A DNA stretch of 22,113 nt from JBCAWW01 sp039024315 (GTDB lineage: Bacteria; Bacteroidota; Bacteroidia; J057): positions 1 to 22,113 of the forward strand of contig JBCCQN010000134.1 of NCBI GenBank assembly GCA_039024315.1, read 5' to 3'. The stretch's first letter is position 1, and every line of letters begins with the position of its first letter. Of this stretch, positions 13,263 to 20,920 are shown one piece after another. Position numbers and translations under genes: made by a program. The notes under the pieces were generated by a model, which was not told where the DNA came from, made no database searches, and worked only from the letters and a program-made list of their open reading frames with translations.

Positions 13263-14108
13263 ATGTTTACCCTGATCCAGATTTTGCTTTATGGATGGCC
13301 GTCTCGAGAGGAGCGTTCCGCGGCCAGCGAAAACCAAGAAATCCTCTTTGCCAATCGCAATAAGGCTTATGGCGCTTATCAACTCCGCAATGCCGAGCCT
13401 TGGTATCTGATGGTAGCTATGGGTTTGGTGCTGGGAGTGGGAGGGACTTTGCTATTGGCATATTTGTGGTGGGCGCCGGTGAAACAGGCGGAGGCACTGC
13501 TAGATAAAATTTATATTCCCTTTTGTCCTGCTGTGCCTCCTTCTCCACCTCTTCCCCCTGATGCGCCTTCGCCGAACGCTTATCCTCATCGTAAGGGAGA
13601 GGGTGAAGTCAAAATGCTTGAATTTCACTTTCAACCTCCTAAACCAAGCTCCAAGGTTCCAGAATATGGTTGGGGAATCGGGTATGCCCAAGGCGATGAT
13701 TTTGATGGTTGGTTGCTGCCAGATTTGCCGGGAGAGGATGAAGAGATACCAGAGGTAGTGCGGACTTTGGGAGGGGAGTGGATTCCTGATTTTATCGCTT
13801 GCGGTTTTGCGAATGAAGATCCCCGCCCAATCAATCTAGCGGAGCTTAAATCGCAAATCCCAATCCTGCAAATGGATTATCCGACTAAGCCTTATTTACT
13901 GTCTGTGAAAATCGACAAAAGGGGCGAATATGTGGCTCATAGATGGGTCTCGGAAGTGCCTCCTTATATCAGCGAGCAGATTGATCCTTATTTGGTTAAG
14001 CTGCGCTATACGCCCAAGATTCAAGGGATGCGCCCTCAGTATGCTGAATTTTTGATTTCCGTGGAGATTCCCGATTTGGTGTTGGATTGGGTGAGGGCTT
14101 TGCCCTAG
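13263..14108 (+). CDS. TonB-like energy transducer 6
   Basis: 281 residues: cytoplasmic N-terminus with YGAY at 36-39 (FANRNKAYGAYQLR), membrane helix at about 48-70, a proline-rich linker (AVPPSPPLPPDAPSP), an acidic and glycine-rich stretch, and a divergent C-terminal TonB domain from about DPRPINLAELKSQIP to YAEFLISVEIPDLV. The usual YP-xx-AxxxGxxG segment is degraded here (ILQMDYPTKPYLLSVKI), so receptor contact may be altered. It starts 2 nt after the upstream stop and ends the five-gene operon. No classical terminator follows; instead the transposase gene converges on it, with a class 1 palindrome between them. Confidence 0.78.
   Translation: MFTLIQILLYGWPSREERSAASENQEILFANRNKAYGAYQLRNAEPWYLMVAMGLVLGVGGTLLLAYLWWAPVKQAEALLDKIYIPFCPAVPPSPPLPPDAPSPNAYPHRKGEGEVKMLEFHFQPPKPSSKVPEYGWGIGYAQGDDFDGWLLPDLPGEDEEIPEVVRTLGGEWIPDFIACGFANEDPRPINLAELKSQIPILQMDYPTKPYLLSVKIDKRGEYVAHRWVSEVPPYISEQIDPYLVKLRYTPKIQGMRPQYAEFLISVEIPDLVLDWVRALP
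13312..13330 (+). repeat. Class 2 hairpin repeat unit (in TonB-like gene 6)
   Basis: AGCGTTC, CGC, loop GGCCA, GCG. It occupies the same codon position as the unit in TonB-like gene 3 and encodes ERSAASE. Confidence 0.5.
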
Positions 14109-14144
14109 GGGAGATTGGTCGGCACAAGGCAATGGCGATTCATT

Positions 14145-14169
14145 GCGTCGCAAAATTTTGCGACGCTAC
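14145..14169 (-). repeat. Class 1 REP at the 3' end of the transposase gene
   Basis: The core 14146-14165 is a perfect palindrome, CGTCGCAAAATTTTGCGACG, and pairing extends one base on each side. On the minus strand GTAG (14169-14166) comes directly before it, and TAG of that head is the stop codon of the transposase. A GTAG head plus hairpin is the known recognition layout of REP transposases. Confidence 0.85.
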
Positions 14170-14729
14170 GCTTGCTTCCATCGGATGGGATTGAGTTGGA
14201 TATATTCGCTGATTTGATGATAGGCCTTTTGATCCCTGACGATATGATCATAAAATTTTCTTTGCCAGGCGAAGGGAATTTCATTCTTGGTGGCGTATGA
14301 TTTTACGCCTGCTTTGTATCCACGAATGACCGCTCCGAGGCTCTGTGATTGCGGGCCAAATTGATTTGGCTGCCATTCTAATCTTTCTTTTCGTTTAAAG
14401 CTCAAGAGCCCGTGTACGTGATTGGGCATTATGACAAATTCCCCTAATGATACAAAGGGATATTTTTCTGGAATCTTTAACCAATATTGATAGGCAATTT
14501 TCCCAATTTCAGTTGGCTGGAGGTATTCCCGTAACGGCGCAAAATTTTGCGCCGCGGTATCTATAAAATCGGGATCATGTTTACTCTTATTCCCAGCGAT
14601 AATCTTACCAAAAAAATGCTCCTTTTGATAACTACAGATAGTTACAAAATACACCGCATTCTGGCGGTAATCCCAGCCATTTAGTCTCGTAGTACTGCTG
14701 CGATATTTACCTTTTTGAAAATTACCCAT
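14166..14729 (-). CDS. REP-associated tyrosine transposase (RAYT, Y1/HUH family)
   Basis: 187-residue single-strand DNA nuclease of the IS200-like Y1 superfamily. The HUH metal-binding motif is H104-V-H106 in VIMPNHVHGLL. The catalytic tyrosine is most likely Y138 in IRGYKAGVKSYA. The RAYT tail RKFYDHIVRDQKAYHQISEYIQLNPIRW is complete. The N-terminus RSSTTRLNGWDYRQNAVYFVTICSY is also typical. No truncation is seen, so it may be active. RAYTs are single-copy, domesticated transposases that bind and cut REP sequences (GTAG plus hairpin). Here one such repeat ends the gene and supplies its stop codon, and a second lies in frame inside it (14531-14554, encoding AAQNFAPL). It sits on the opposite strand between TonB-like gene 6 and the canonical tonB, splitting the array. 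Confidence 0.92.
   Translation of the reverse strand: MGNFQKGKYRSSTTRLNGWDYRQNAVYFVTICSYQKEHFFGKIIAGNKSKHDPDFIDTAAQNFAPLREYLQPTEIGKIAYQYWLKIPEKYPFVSLGEFVIMPNHVHGLLSFKRKERLEWQPNQFGPQSQSLGAVIRGYKAGVKSYATKNEIPFAWQRKFYDHIVRDQKAYHQISEYIQLNPIRWKQA
14531..14554 (+). repeat. Class 1 REP inside the transposase gene
   Basis: GTAA (14531-14534) is followed by the perfect 20-bp palindrome CGGCGCAAAATTTTGCGCCG (14535-14554), identical to the core at 2690-2709. The head differs from GTAG by one base. It encodes AAQNFAPL in the transposase, between the first beta strand region and the HUH motif. Confidence 0.8.
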
Positions 14730-14895
14730 CCCCCAACCTAAGCAATCCCCCTCCCACAGGCCAGAACTTTTAAGTAAGCGGTAAAAAGAGCCAATTTTTT
14801 TATGGAATCGAGGAAAAATGCAGTCTTATAAGCAAAAGCATGCTCGATGGGCTAGTGGCGCCACAGCTATTTATTGTACACAAAACATTAGTTCC

Positions 14896-15714
14896 ATGAG
14901 TAAAAAAACATCAGTTATTTATGCTGATCTGACGGACATGGTGTTCGAGGATCGGGAACGTAATTATGGGGCCTACGACCTTCGTCGGCGCTACCAACGT
15001 AATGTCCTGCTTGGACTGGGGATTACCAGTGCTTTGGTGATCGCTTTTGCCTTTTCGGGTACGCTATCTAGCGCCGCGGCGCCGGATGATGGCCTAAACA
15101 AAACCATCGTTGAGTTTACGGATGTCGAGCTGCCACTACCGCCGGTAGATCCTCCGGTGGATGTGCCGCCGCCTCCACCCCCACCACCACCTGCTCCAAA
15201 GGTCAGGACCTTGGAGTTTTTACCGCCAGATCCTGCGCCTGCAGACGAAGCCGACAAGAAGGCCACCATGCATGCGGTGGATTCTCTCAAGTTGATCAAA
15301 GTCTTTGGTACTTCTGATCAGGAGGGAGAAGTCTTGGACGATCTGCCTTTTGATTTTAGCTCGGGTGATGGAGAAGAGGTACCTGAGTTTATTCAAGAAA
15401 TTATGCCTGAGGCGGATAAATTTGTAGTTGCAGACGAAGAGCCTAAACCCATCAATATGTCGGAAGTCAGTAAGGCAATTACCTATCCTCAATTGATGCG
15501 TGATGCCGGCGTAGAAGGGATGGTGGTACTCAGAGTTTTGGTGGATAAATCGGGGGCTTACAAAAAACATATTGTAGTCAATAGCCCACATCCAATGTTA
15601 AGCGAAGAAGTGGAGTCTCATATCAATAAACTCAAGTTTACCCCTGCCATTCAAGGTAATAAGCCGATCTATTTTTGGGTAAATATTCCCTTCAATTTTA
15701 AGACAATTAACTAA
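14896..15714 (+). CDS. tonB: Energy transducer TonB (canonical copy)
   Basis: 272 residues with the full Bacteroidota TonB layout: cytoplasmic DMVFEDRERNYGAYDLRRRY (YGAY at 24-27), membrane helix at about 36-54, a long proline run (PPVDVPPPPPPPPPAP), an acidic linker, and the C-terminal domain from EEPKPINMSEVSKAITYPQLMRDAGVEG to FWVNIPFNFKTIN. It couples the ExbB/ExbD proton motor to TonB-dependent outer-membrane receptors. The frame opens earlier, at 14818, but those 26 residues are not TonB-like, so ATG at 14896 is chosen. It stands alone, with a strong terminator after it. It is the best-conserved of the seven paralogues and the best candidate for the housekeeping copy. Confidence 0.9.
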   Translation: MSKKTSVIYADLTDMVFEDRERNYGAYDLRRRYQRNVLLGLGITSALVIAFAFSGTLSSAAAPDDGLNKTIVEFTDVELPLPPVDPPVDVPPPPPPPPPAPKVRTLEFLPPDPAPADEADKKATMHAVDSLKLIKVFGTSDQEGEVLDDLPFDFSSGDGEEVPEFIQEIMPEADKFVVADEEPKPINMSEVSKAITYPQLMRDAGVEGMVVLRVLVDKSGAYKKHIVVNSPHPMLSEEVESHINKLKFTPAIQGNKPIYFWVNIPFNFKTIN

Positions 15715-15730
15715 GAAAGCTTTCGTTCGC

Positions 15731-15770
15731 AAAACGAGAATATGCTAAATATAGCGTATTCTCGTTTTTT
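15731..15770 (+). terminator. Intrinsic terminator after tonB
   Basis: Arms AAAACGAGAATATGCTA (15731-15747) and TAGCGTATTCTCGTTTT (15752-15768) pair over 17 positions with one wobble, with loop AATA, ending in six T. It lies 16 nt after the tonB stop. Confidence 0.92.
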
Positions 15771-15813
15771 ATAATTGAACATTGTGCGTAGTTTTCAGCT
15801 CCTGAAAATTCTC

Positions 15814-17091
15814 ATGAACGCACGTTCCCGAAAAGCGCTCGTTTTTTTATTTGCATCTAATATTATCTCTGGCTTCGCTCAAGGGATCACGATGCTTTCT
15901 ATTCCTTGGTCAATGATTGCGTTGCCCGGAGGGAGGTTTATAAACCCTATCATGGTTTCCTTGGTGACCTTGGCCTCTTTGTTTTGGGGACTGTACGCTG
16001 GTACCCTCATCGACCGCTACAATCGTAAACACGTATTTTTGGTGATGAATGGGATCGACTTTTTGATCCTATGTTTGATTGCGCTGGTAGGCTATTTTTT
16101 TGGCGTTGGTTTTTGGCTGCTGGGATTCACCTTTATGGTCACGATCTTTACCTACAACGTCCACTTTCCTAATCTTTATGCCTTTGTGCAGGAGCTATTT
16201 GATCCCAAATATTATGCGCGAGTCAATAGTGCGATTGAGATACAAGGGCAGTTTACCAACTTCCTAGGGATGATGGTGGGGGGACTATTGTTGGATGGAA
16301 CCGCCGGATTGAGTTGGTGGCCAGATGTATTGCATTTCGAAGCTTGGACTTTGCCTCAAATATTTTTGATGGATGGCTTTACCTATTTGGTCGCCTTCGC
16401 GCTGATTAGTCAAATTCCTTATGAGCGTAAACGAAAAATCACCATTGATACGGGAACACTTAGGCAGCGATTGTCTCAAGGCTTTCAATATTTAAAAGAA
16501 AATAAGCCGCTATTTATTTTTGGCGTTAGTTCCCATGTGATCTTCTTTTCTTTGATGGTACTGATCCAAGTAGTTGCGCCAGTTTATGTGGCCGAATACC
16601 TTTTTGAATCAGCCAGTGTGCTCGCCTTCTTTAAAGGATTTTATGCCATCGGTGCTATCGCGGCCGGTCTCCTTGGGCTTTCAATGTTTGTGCGAAGGAA
16701 CAATCTGATTGGCGAAATTATTGTCCTGTTGTCCTCCGCGGGATTACTGTTTTTGGTATTGAGTTTGACCCGTTCGGTAACGGTTACTTGGATCGCAGGC
16801 ATCGTTTTAGGGGTCTGTAATGCAGGTGCTCGCATATTGCGAATCACATATATCGTCCGCATTGTACCTAATCGAGTCGTGGGAAGGGTGAACTCCATCT
16901 TTGCGGTAATCAACGTCTTGATGCGAGTGATTTTTGCTGGGCTGATGGCCATACCCTTTTTCTCCAATGAAGGCAATGGTGAGAACATCATTTACGGCAT
17001 GGTTATCCTTTCCATGGTAATGTTAGTAGCGGCTGGGCTACTGATTTTCAACTTTGATCGTTTTAATCAAGAGGCTGCAGTAGGAGAGTAA
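15814..17091 (+). CDS. MFS transporter
   Basis: 425-residue inner-membrane protein with about twelve hydrophobic helices. The loop between helices 2 and 3 reads GLYAGTLIDRYNRKHVFLV, the MFS motif A. The central cytoplasmic loop is at QIPYERKRKITIDTGTLRQRLSQGFQYLKENKPLF, a layout typical of the MFS_3/EntS-type exporters. The substrate cannot be told; export of a siderophore, drug or metabolite is typical for this branch. The frame could open at TTG 15775, directly after the tonB terminator, but ATG at 15814 (MNARSRKALVFLFASN) places the first helix in the usual position. It is followed by 408 bp without a gene. Confidence 0.85.
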   Translation: MNARSRKALVFLFASNIISGFAQGITMLSIPWSMIALPGGRFINPIMVSLVTLASLFWGLYAGTLIDRYNRKHVFLVMNGIDFLILCLIALVGYFFGVGFWLLGFTFMVTIFTYNVHFPNLYAFVQELFDPKYYARVNSAIEIQGQFTNFLGMMVGGLLLDGTAGLSWWPDVLHFEAWTLPQIFLMDGFTYLVAFALISQIPYERKRKITIDTGTLRQRLSQGFQYLKENKPLFIFGVSSHVIFFSLMVLIQVVAPVYVAEYLFESASVLAFFKGFYAIGAIAAGLLGLSMFVRRNNLIGEIIVLLSSAGLLFLVLSLTRSVTVTWIAGIVLGVCNAGARILRITYIVRIVPNRVVGRVNSIFAVINVLMRVIFAGLMAIPFFSNEGNGENIIYGMVILSMVMLVAAGLLIFNFDRFNQEAAVGE

Positions 17092-17499
17092 GTTGCAAAT
17101 TACAATTTGTGTTTTCCTGCTCTTGCCTATAGCTTGATGGCTAAGCATACTCTTGGGCTAAGGATTCGCATTTTGCTAACAGACCCCAATTGACCTCTTC
17201 ACTAGGTACTCGTACTTATAAGCAGAAGCTCAGTCTTCGGCTGAGACTAAAAAGGGAATAGCTATTTTTACTTGAAAGAGTAGAAAGCTCGTAAGCCTAG
17301 ACTATACTTTCAGGCCGACCTGAATCAGTCCCCTACTGAAATTCGGAGACGAGACTGGCCAGATCGAAACGTAGAGCAAAAATCGTATTTGTGTTAATGC
17401 GATGGAAAGGATTAATTGTTGGGACCCAGTGTGTATTAAGGCTACGCTAGAGAATGATTAAGGTCATTAAAATTTTAGTGAAATCAGTAATTATATCCC
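17092..17499 (+). other. 408-bp gene-free stretch with several small hairpins
   Basis: No reading frame or tRNA is supported here on either strand. Three local inverted repeats are visible: CTCAG/CTGAG (17229-17245, overlapping AGTCT/AGACT), TTCAGG/CCTGAA (17309-17324, loop CCGA) and TCAGT/ACTGA (17325-17339), the last two back to back. This is unusually long for a spacer in this compact window. It may hold a structured leader of the phosphatase gene or a small RNA, or be decayed sequence. I recognise no known RNA family. Confidence 0.4.
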
Positions 17500-17979
17500 A
17501 TGGTCAGAGTATTGTTTGTATGTCTAGGTAATATTTGTCGTTCGCCCATGGCGGAAGGCTTATTTCTACACTATATAAAGGAAGCAGGCCTCCAAGACAA
17601 AATCAGAGTCGATAGTGCAGGCACTGGTGGCTGGCATGTTGGGGAGCGGCCCGATGCTCGGATGCAAGCCACTGCAAAACGCCATAATATACATTTGCCT
17701 TCTAGGGCACGTAAAACAAGAATCGAAGATTTTTTAGAATTTGACTACATCCTAGCCATGGATGATAGCAATTTAGATGACCTAAAGCAGCTGGCTGAAA
17801 GCAGCGCCAATCCGCAGGCTCAGCTCTTTAAAATGCGCTATTTTGATGACGAAGCGCCCAATACAGATGTCCCAGACCCCTATTGGGGGGGAGATCAAGG
17901 CTTCGAATATGTATATCAGATGCTTGATCGCTCTACCCAGAAATTACTCGCTCACATTCGAGGGGAAAAAGACATATAA
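17500..17979 (+). CDS. Low-molecular-weight protein tyrosine phosphatase
   Basis: Cytosolic phosphatase of 159 residues, the usual size. The P-loop C8-L-G-N-I-C-R14-S gives the CX5R signature with nucleophile C8, directly after the first beta strand (MVRVLFV). The general-acid aspartate is D126 in VPDPYWGG. The segment VDSAGTGGWHVGERPDARM is a further family signature. It may dephosphorylate bacterial tyrosine kinases of the capsule/EPS type, but no such partner is in the window. The family also includes arginine phosphatases. The ATG at 17500 gives exactly the family start. It ends 6 nt before the stem of a bidirectional terminator shared with the convergent chaperone gene. Confidence 0.93.
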   Translation: MVRVLFVCLGNICRSPMAEGLFLHYIKEAGLQDKIRVDSAGTGGWHVGERPDARMQATAKRHNIHLPSRARKTRIEDFLEFDYILAMDDSNLDDLKQLAESSANPQAQLFKMRYFDDEAPNTDVPDPYWGGDQGFEYVYQMLDRSTQKLLAHIRGEKDI

Positions 17980-18012
17980 AAAAAAGCGCTACTCGGAAGT
18001 AGCGCTTTTTTT
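17978..18012. terminator. Bidirectional intrinsic terminator
   Basis: A-run, stem AGCGCTACT (17985-17993), loop CGGA, stem AGTAGCGCT (17998-18006), seven T (18006-18012). It can stop transcription from both the phosphatase (plus) and the PpiD-like gene (minus). Confidence 0.92.
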
Positions 18013-18032
18013 AGACTATTGATCAAATCGAA

Positions 18033-20114
18033 TTAACGATATCCTTTTAGTTTAGCGTAGGCTTCAGCACGAGTATCTTCGACTCCGCCTGCTTCTTCTA
18101 GTATCGTCTGTACGCCAAACTGGAGGCGAGAACTTCCTGAAGTTGTTTCGTTCTGACGAAGATTATTTAGGGTTACTTCGTCTGCTTCAGCAGCTTCTGT
18201 AATGCCGGTTACTTGGAGGATATAAACTCCGTTCTTGCCTTCGATTGGTACACTGGTCTCACCTTGAGCCATACCCATCGCACGACCCAATACGTATGGA
18301 TCACTTGAGAGAGGATTACTACCAGAACCAGGGATGGTTTCAAAAGATACATCATTGGCAGTCGAAACATAAGCCCCTGCGCCATAAGCATCCTTCATAG
18401 CGTTTAGGTCTTGTCCAGCCACAGCCTGTAATTTGTTGACGATCATATCGGCCTTCTTTTCGTTGCGTACAAGTGGAGCCACGCTTTCTCTCACTTCTTC
18501 AACGGATTTGAGCCCCTCATTTTTGCGAGAGCTTACCTGAGCATAAACATAATTGTTAGCTACGGCAAATACTTCCGAAGACTGTGAGCCTACCTCTGCT
18601 CCTAAAGCCCACAATACAATGTCTCTGCCACCGCCGTCAAGACCAGCAACTTCATTAGTAGTAGGGGTCAAAGCGCCGCTTTCCAAAACAATTACGTTAG
18701 CTTCTTGACCAGCTTGGTTGATATCACCTTTGGTTTGAGCTAGGCCTGCAAATTGATTAGCTTCTTGATAAATACGTTTCTTGGTAGCATCGCTCGCGCG
18801 AATCACACGCTCTACCTGAGCGATGTCATAGGTCTTTGTCGCGATATCTTCGACATAAACAATGTGAAATACATTATTGCTTTCGATCGGTCCAATTACT
18901 TGGCCTCTGCTTGCGCCTTTAAGCGCTTCATCAAAGTCTTCGCCATACTGACCTGGGCGGTACCATCCGATATTACTACCCGCGTTTTCTAGCCTTGCGG
19001 CTTCAAAATCAGCTTTGGCCGCACTGGCTACAGTGGCGGCTTTGCTTTTTGCCTCGGCTGTGGCGGCATCGTCCCCACCACTAGGGCGGATCTGAATAGC
19101 TTTGATTTTATAAGAAGGCGTTTCTGCCGTTTCAGAACCTACGATCTTATACAACTTAAAGAAACCGTCTTCCTGTACTGGTCCAATGAGCGACTTATCG
19201 GCTTTGCCTAAGACTGAATCTTGGATCGTAATCGGCAGATTATTCATAGCACGATAGTCGGGCGATGTATAAGGAAGACTAGACTTATTACTAGTAAAGT
19301 TTGAGTCCGTTTCCGTCTTCTGGAAATTGGAGGCATACTTCATTAAGCGCTCAATGGTGGCAGCGGTGTCTTCCGGACTGGGATTTACCACGAAACGAGC
19401 GTAGCGAATATAAGTCTCCGCATTTTGCTCATACTGCTTTGGATGAGCGCTGATATAAGAACTGATCTCAGCGTCGCTTACCGGAACCGTTGAGTCAGGT
19501 ACTTGGGTATAATTTACTGCGAGAAAGCTCAGGTTGACCTTACGGTTTTGATCGCGGTGCTTGCGCTTGGCACTTTCCTGAGAACCTACGTAAGCAGACT
19601 TGACCATATTGGCCAACTTTTCTTGCCCACGGGTGCGAGCCAAGTAGGTCTCAAAAGCTTTTAGCTGAGGACGAGCGTTAGGATCGTTGACCAAAAGCTT
19701 AAGCTGCTGCTGAATTTGATCAGGCGTCATGCCTGGAAAATTTTGCGCTACCAGTGGAGCTTGGTTTTCGCCGGCAAACATATCGAAAAGCTCATCATCA
19801 GATACGCTAAGTCCGATCTCGTCAAACTCATTGGCGTAAAGAATCTCGCTTACGATATCTGTCCAAGCACGATCGCGAAACTCATTGCGTTGTTTTTCAC
19901 CTTGAACTGGATTGTTGCCGACCCAGTCTTGAACGCGATCCTCATAAGCACTATAGGTAATACTCTTGCCAGCTACGGTACCTACAGATGGAGGTCCACC
20001 GATGATGCGGCTAAGACCTGTAAAAAGGTCTGTCAAAATAAAACCCAACAAAGCGATTGCAATTACAATCACGATCAACGCCATATTTTGGCGTATCATT
20101 CTCAATGCAGACAT
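18033..20114 (-). CDS. PpiD-like periplasmic folding chaperone (SurA_N/parvulin)
   Basis: 693-residue inner-membrane-anchored protein. The N-terminus MSALRMIRQN plus a membrane helix at about 11-32 is the PpiD layout. Next comes a SurA N-terminal-like chaperone region (about 45-200, with YEDRVQDWV and DELFDMF). A parvulin-type peptidyl-prolyl isomerase domain follows at about 335-425, with the signature GSNIGWYRPGQYGEDFDEALKGASRGQVIGPIESNNVFHIVYV. A further C-terminal chaperone-like region ends the protein. The role is to assist folding of exported and outer-membrane proteins; isomerase activity is not certain in PpiD-type proteins. It converges on the phosphatase and diverges from queE, sharing a 152-bp spacer. 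A weak class 1-like half repeat is seen near 19738-19751. Confidence 0.87.
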   Translation of the reverse strand: MSALRMIRQNMALIVIVIAIALLGFILTDLFTGLSRIIGGPPSVGTVAGKSITYSAYEDRVQDWVGNNPVQGEKQRNEFRDRAWTDIVSEILYANEFDEIGLSVSDDELFDMFAGENQAPLVAQNFPGMTPDQIQQQLKLLVNDPNARPQLKAFETYLARTRGQEKLANMVKSAYVGSQESAKRKHRDQNRKVNLSFLAVNYTQVPDSTVPVSDAEISSYISAHPKQYEQNAETYIRYARFVVNPSPEDTAATIERLMKYASNFQKTETDSNFTSNKSSLPYTSPDYRAMNNLPITIQDSVLGKADKSLIGPVQEDGFFKLYKIVGSETAETPSYKIKAIQIRPSGGDDAATAEAKSKAATVASAAKADFEAARLENAGSNIGWYRPGQYGEDFDEALKGASRGQVIGPIESNNVFHIVYVEDIATKTYDIAQVERVIRASDATKKRIYQEANQFAGLAQTKGDINQAGQEANVIVLESGALTPTTNEVAGLDGGGRDIVLWALGAEVGSQSSEVFAVANNYVYAQVSSRKNEGLKSVEEVRESVAPLVRNEKKADMIVNKLQAVAGQDLNAMKDAYGAGAYVSTANDVSFETIPGSGSNPLSSDPYVLGRAMGMAQGETSVPIEGKNGVYILQVTGITEAAEADEVTLNNLRQNETTSGSSRLQFGVQTILEEAGGVEDTRAEAYAKLKGYR
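19735..19751 (-). repeat. Possible decayed class 1 REP (in PpiD-like gene)
   Basis: On the minus strand GTAG (19751-19748) is followed by CGCAAAATTTTCC: a correct head and half palindrome, but the second arm has lost GCG. It encodes VAQNFP, echoing the AQNF peptide of the intact copies. It could be chance. Confidence 0.3.
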
Positions 20115-20254
20115 ATATAGTCAGAATTTCAATTCAAAAAATAGCCCTGCAAAGTTCGCTTATTCCACTCAATATTCAAAGCCACAAAGCAAGATGTTGC
20201 AGGACTCACGGACATTAGTCGCCTGATAGCCAAACAACTTACAAAACAAAGCCG

Positions 20255-20262
20255 TAAATTTG
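20255..20262 (+). promoter_or_regulatory. Possible -7 promoter box of queE
   Basis: TAAATTTG fits the Bacteroidota TAnnTTTG box, but no good TTTG -33 box lies 19-21 nt upstream. Transcription would begin almost at the GTG start codon, implying a leaderless message or a later start codon. Confidence 0.35.
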
Positions 20263-20266
20263 CCCT

Positions 20267-20920
20267 GTGGAAAAAGTGAAGTTGAAAAAGAGACGCGAAG
20301 TTGTCCTCAAAAGGAACCAAGCTGACCCCTTGCCGATCATGGAGCAATTCTATACGCTTCAAGGGGAAGCTTATTGGTCCGGAACCCCTGCCTACTTCAT
20401 CCGTTTGGCGGGTTGTGACGTGGGTTGCGTATGGTGTGATGTCAAAGAATCCTGGGATCCACACGAAGAGCAATATCTCTCCGTTTCGCAAATCGTGGAG
20501 CAAGCCTTGCAATCAGGCACCGAGCGTGTAGTTATCACTGGTGGTGAACCTACCGTCTATGATTTGGCCAAATTGACCCGAGCGTTGCGCGAAGCGGGTC
20601 TAAAAGTACATATGGAAACCGCTGGTCCTCATCCTCTCACCGGGGAATTTGATTGGATCTGCTTTTCACCCAAGAAATTTCTCCCCCCCAAAGATGAATA
20701 CTACCAGCGGGCCCATGAGCTCAAAGTAGTGATCTACAATCCGCATGATTTGCAATGGGCCGAGCAACATGCCAGCCGCTGCGCGGAACACGTCCAATTA
20801 TTTTTACAACCGGAGTGGTCTCGTCGTGATCGCTTCACGGCTGAACTAGTCCAATACGTAAAGGACAATCCCAAATGGCGCCTAAGTCTGCAAACCCATA
20901 AGTATATCGACATCCCGTAG
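20267..20920 (+). CDS. queE: 7-carboxy-7-deazaguanine synthase
   Basis: Radical-SAM enzyme of 217 residues that converts 6-carboxytetrahydropterin to 7-carboxy-7-deazaguanine in queuosine synthesis. The iron-sulfur cluster cysteines are C50, C54 and C57 in AGCDVGCVWCD, the CX3CX2C form. The conserved MEQFYTLQGE precedes them, and GGEP (TGGEPTVYD) lies in the SAM-binding strand. The C-terminal WRLSLQTHKYIDIP is the family ending. The start is GTG at 20267; GTG 20276 or a later codon is possible. The TAG stop is formed by the GTAG head of a class 1 REP. A class 2-like unit (20776-20790) lies in the codons for SRCAE. Other queuosine genes are not in the window. Confidence 0.93.
   Translation: MEKVKLKKRREVVLKRNQADPLPIMEQFYTLQGEAYWSGTPAYFIRLAGCDVGCVWCDVKESWDPHEEQYLSVSQIVEQALQSGTERVVITGGEPTVYDLAKLTRALREAGLKVHMETAGPHPLTGEFDWICFSPKKFLPPKDEYYQRAHELKVVIYNPHDLQWAEQHASRCAEHVQLFLQPEWSRRDRFTAELVQYVKDNPKWRLSLQTHKYIDIP
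20581..20596 (+). repeat. Weak class 2-like unit (in queE)
   Basis: AGCGTTG, CGC, loop GAA, GCG. Only three pairs, and the codons encode an ordinary TRALREAG helix, so this may be chance. Confidence 0.25.
20776..20790 (-). repeat. Class 2-like hairpin unit (in queE)
   Basis: Plus strand: CCGC, TGC, GCGG, AACA. The 16 nt at 20774-20789 are identical to 12676-12691... in TonB-like gene 5 apart from register; both encode SRCAE. The AACGCT head is changed to AACACG. Confidence 0.4.

Noticed and set aside
14818..14895. 26-codon N-terminal extension of canonical tonB
   Set aside because: It does not resemble TonB, and MSKKTSVIYADLTDMVFEDRERNYGAY is the usual family start.
15160..15200. Repetitive CCACC/CCGCC run in tonB as a DNA repeat element
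   Set aside because: It encodes the proline-rich linker expected in TonB.
17092..17499. Known structured RNAs (RNase P, tmRNA, 6S, SRP) in the long spacer
   Set aside because: None of their conserved core sequences could be recognised.
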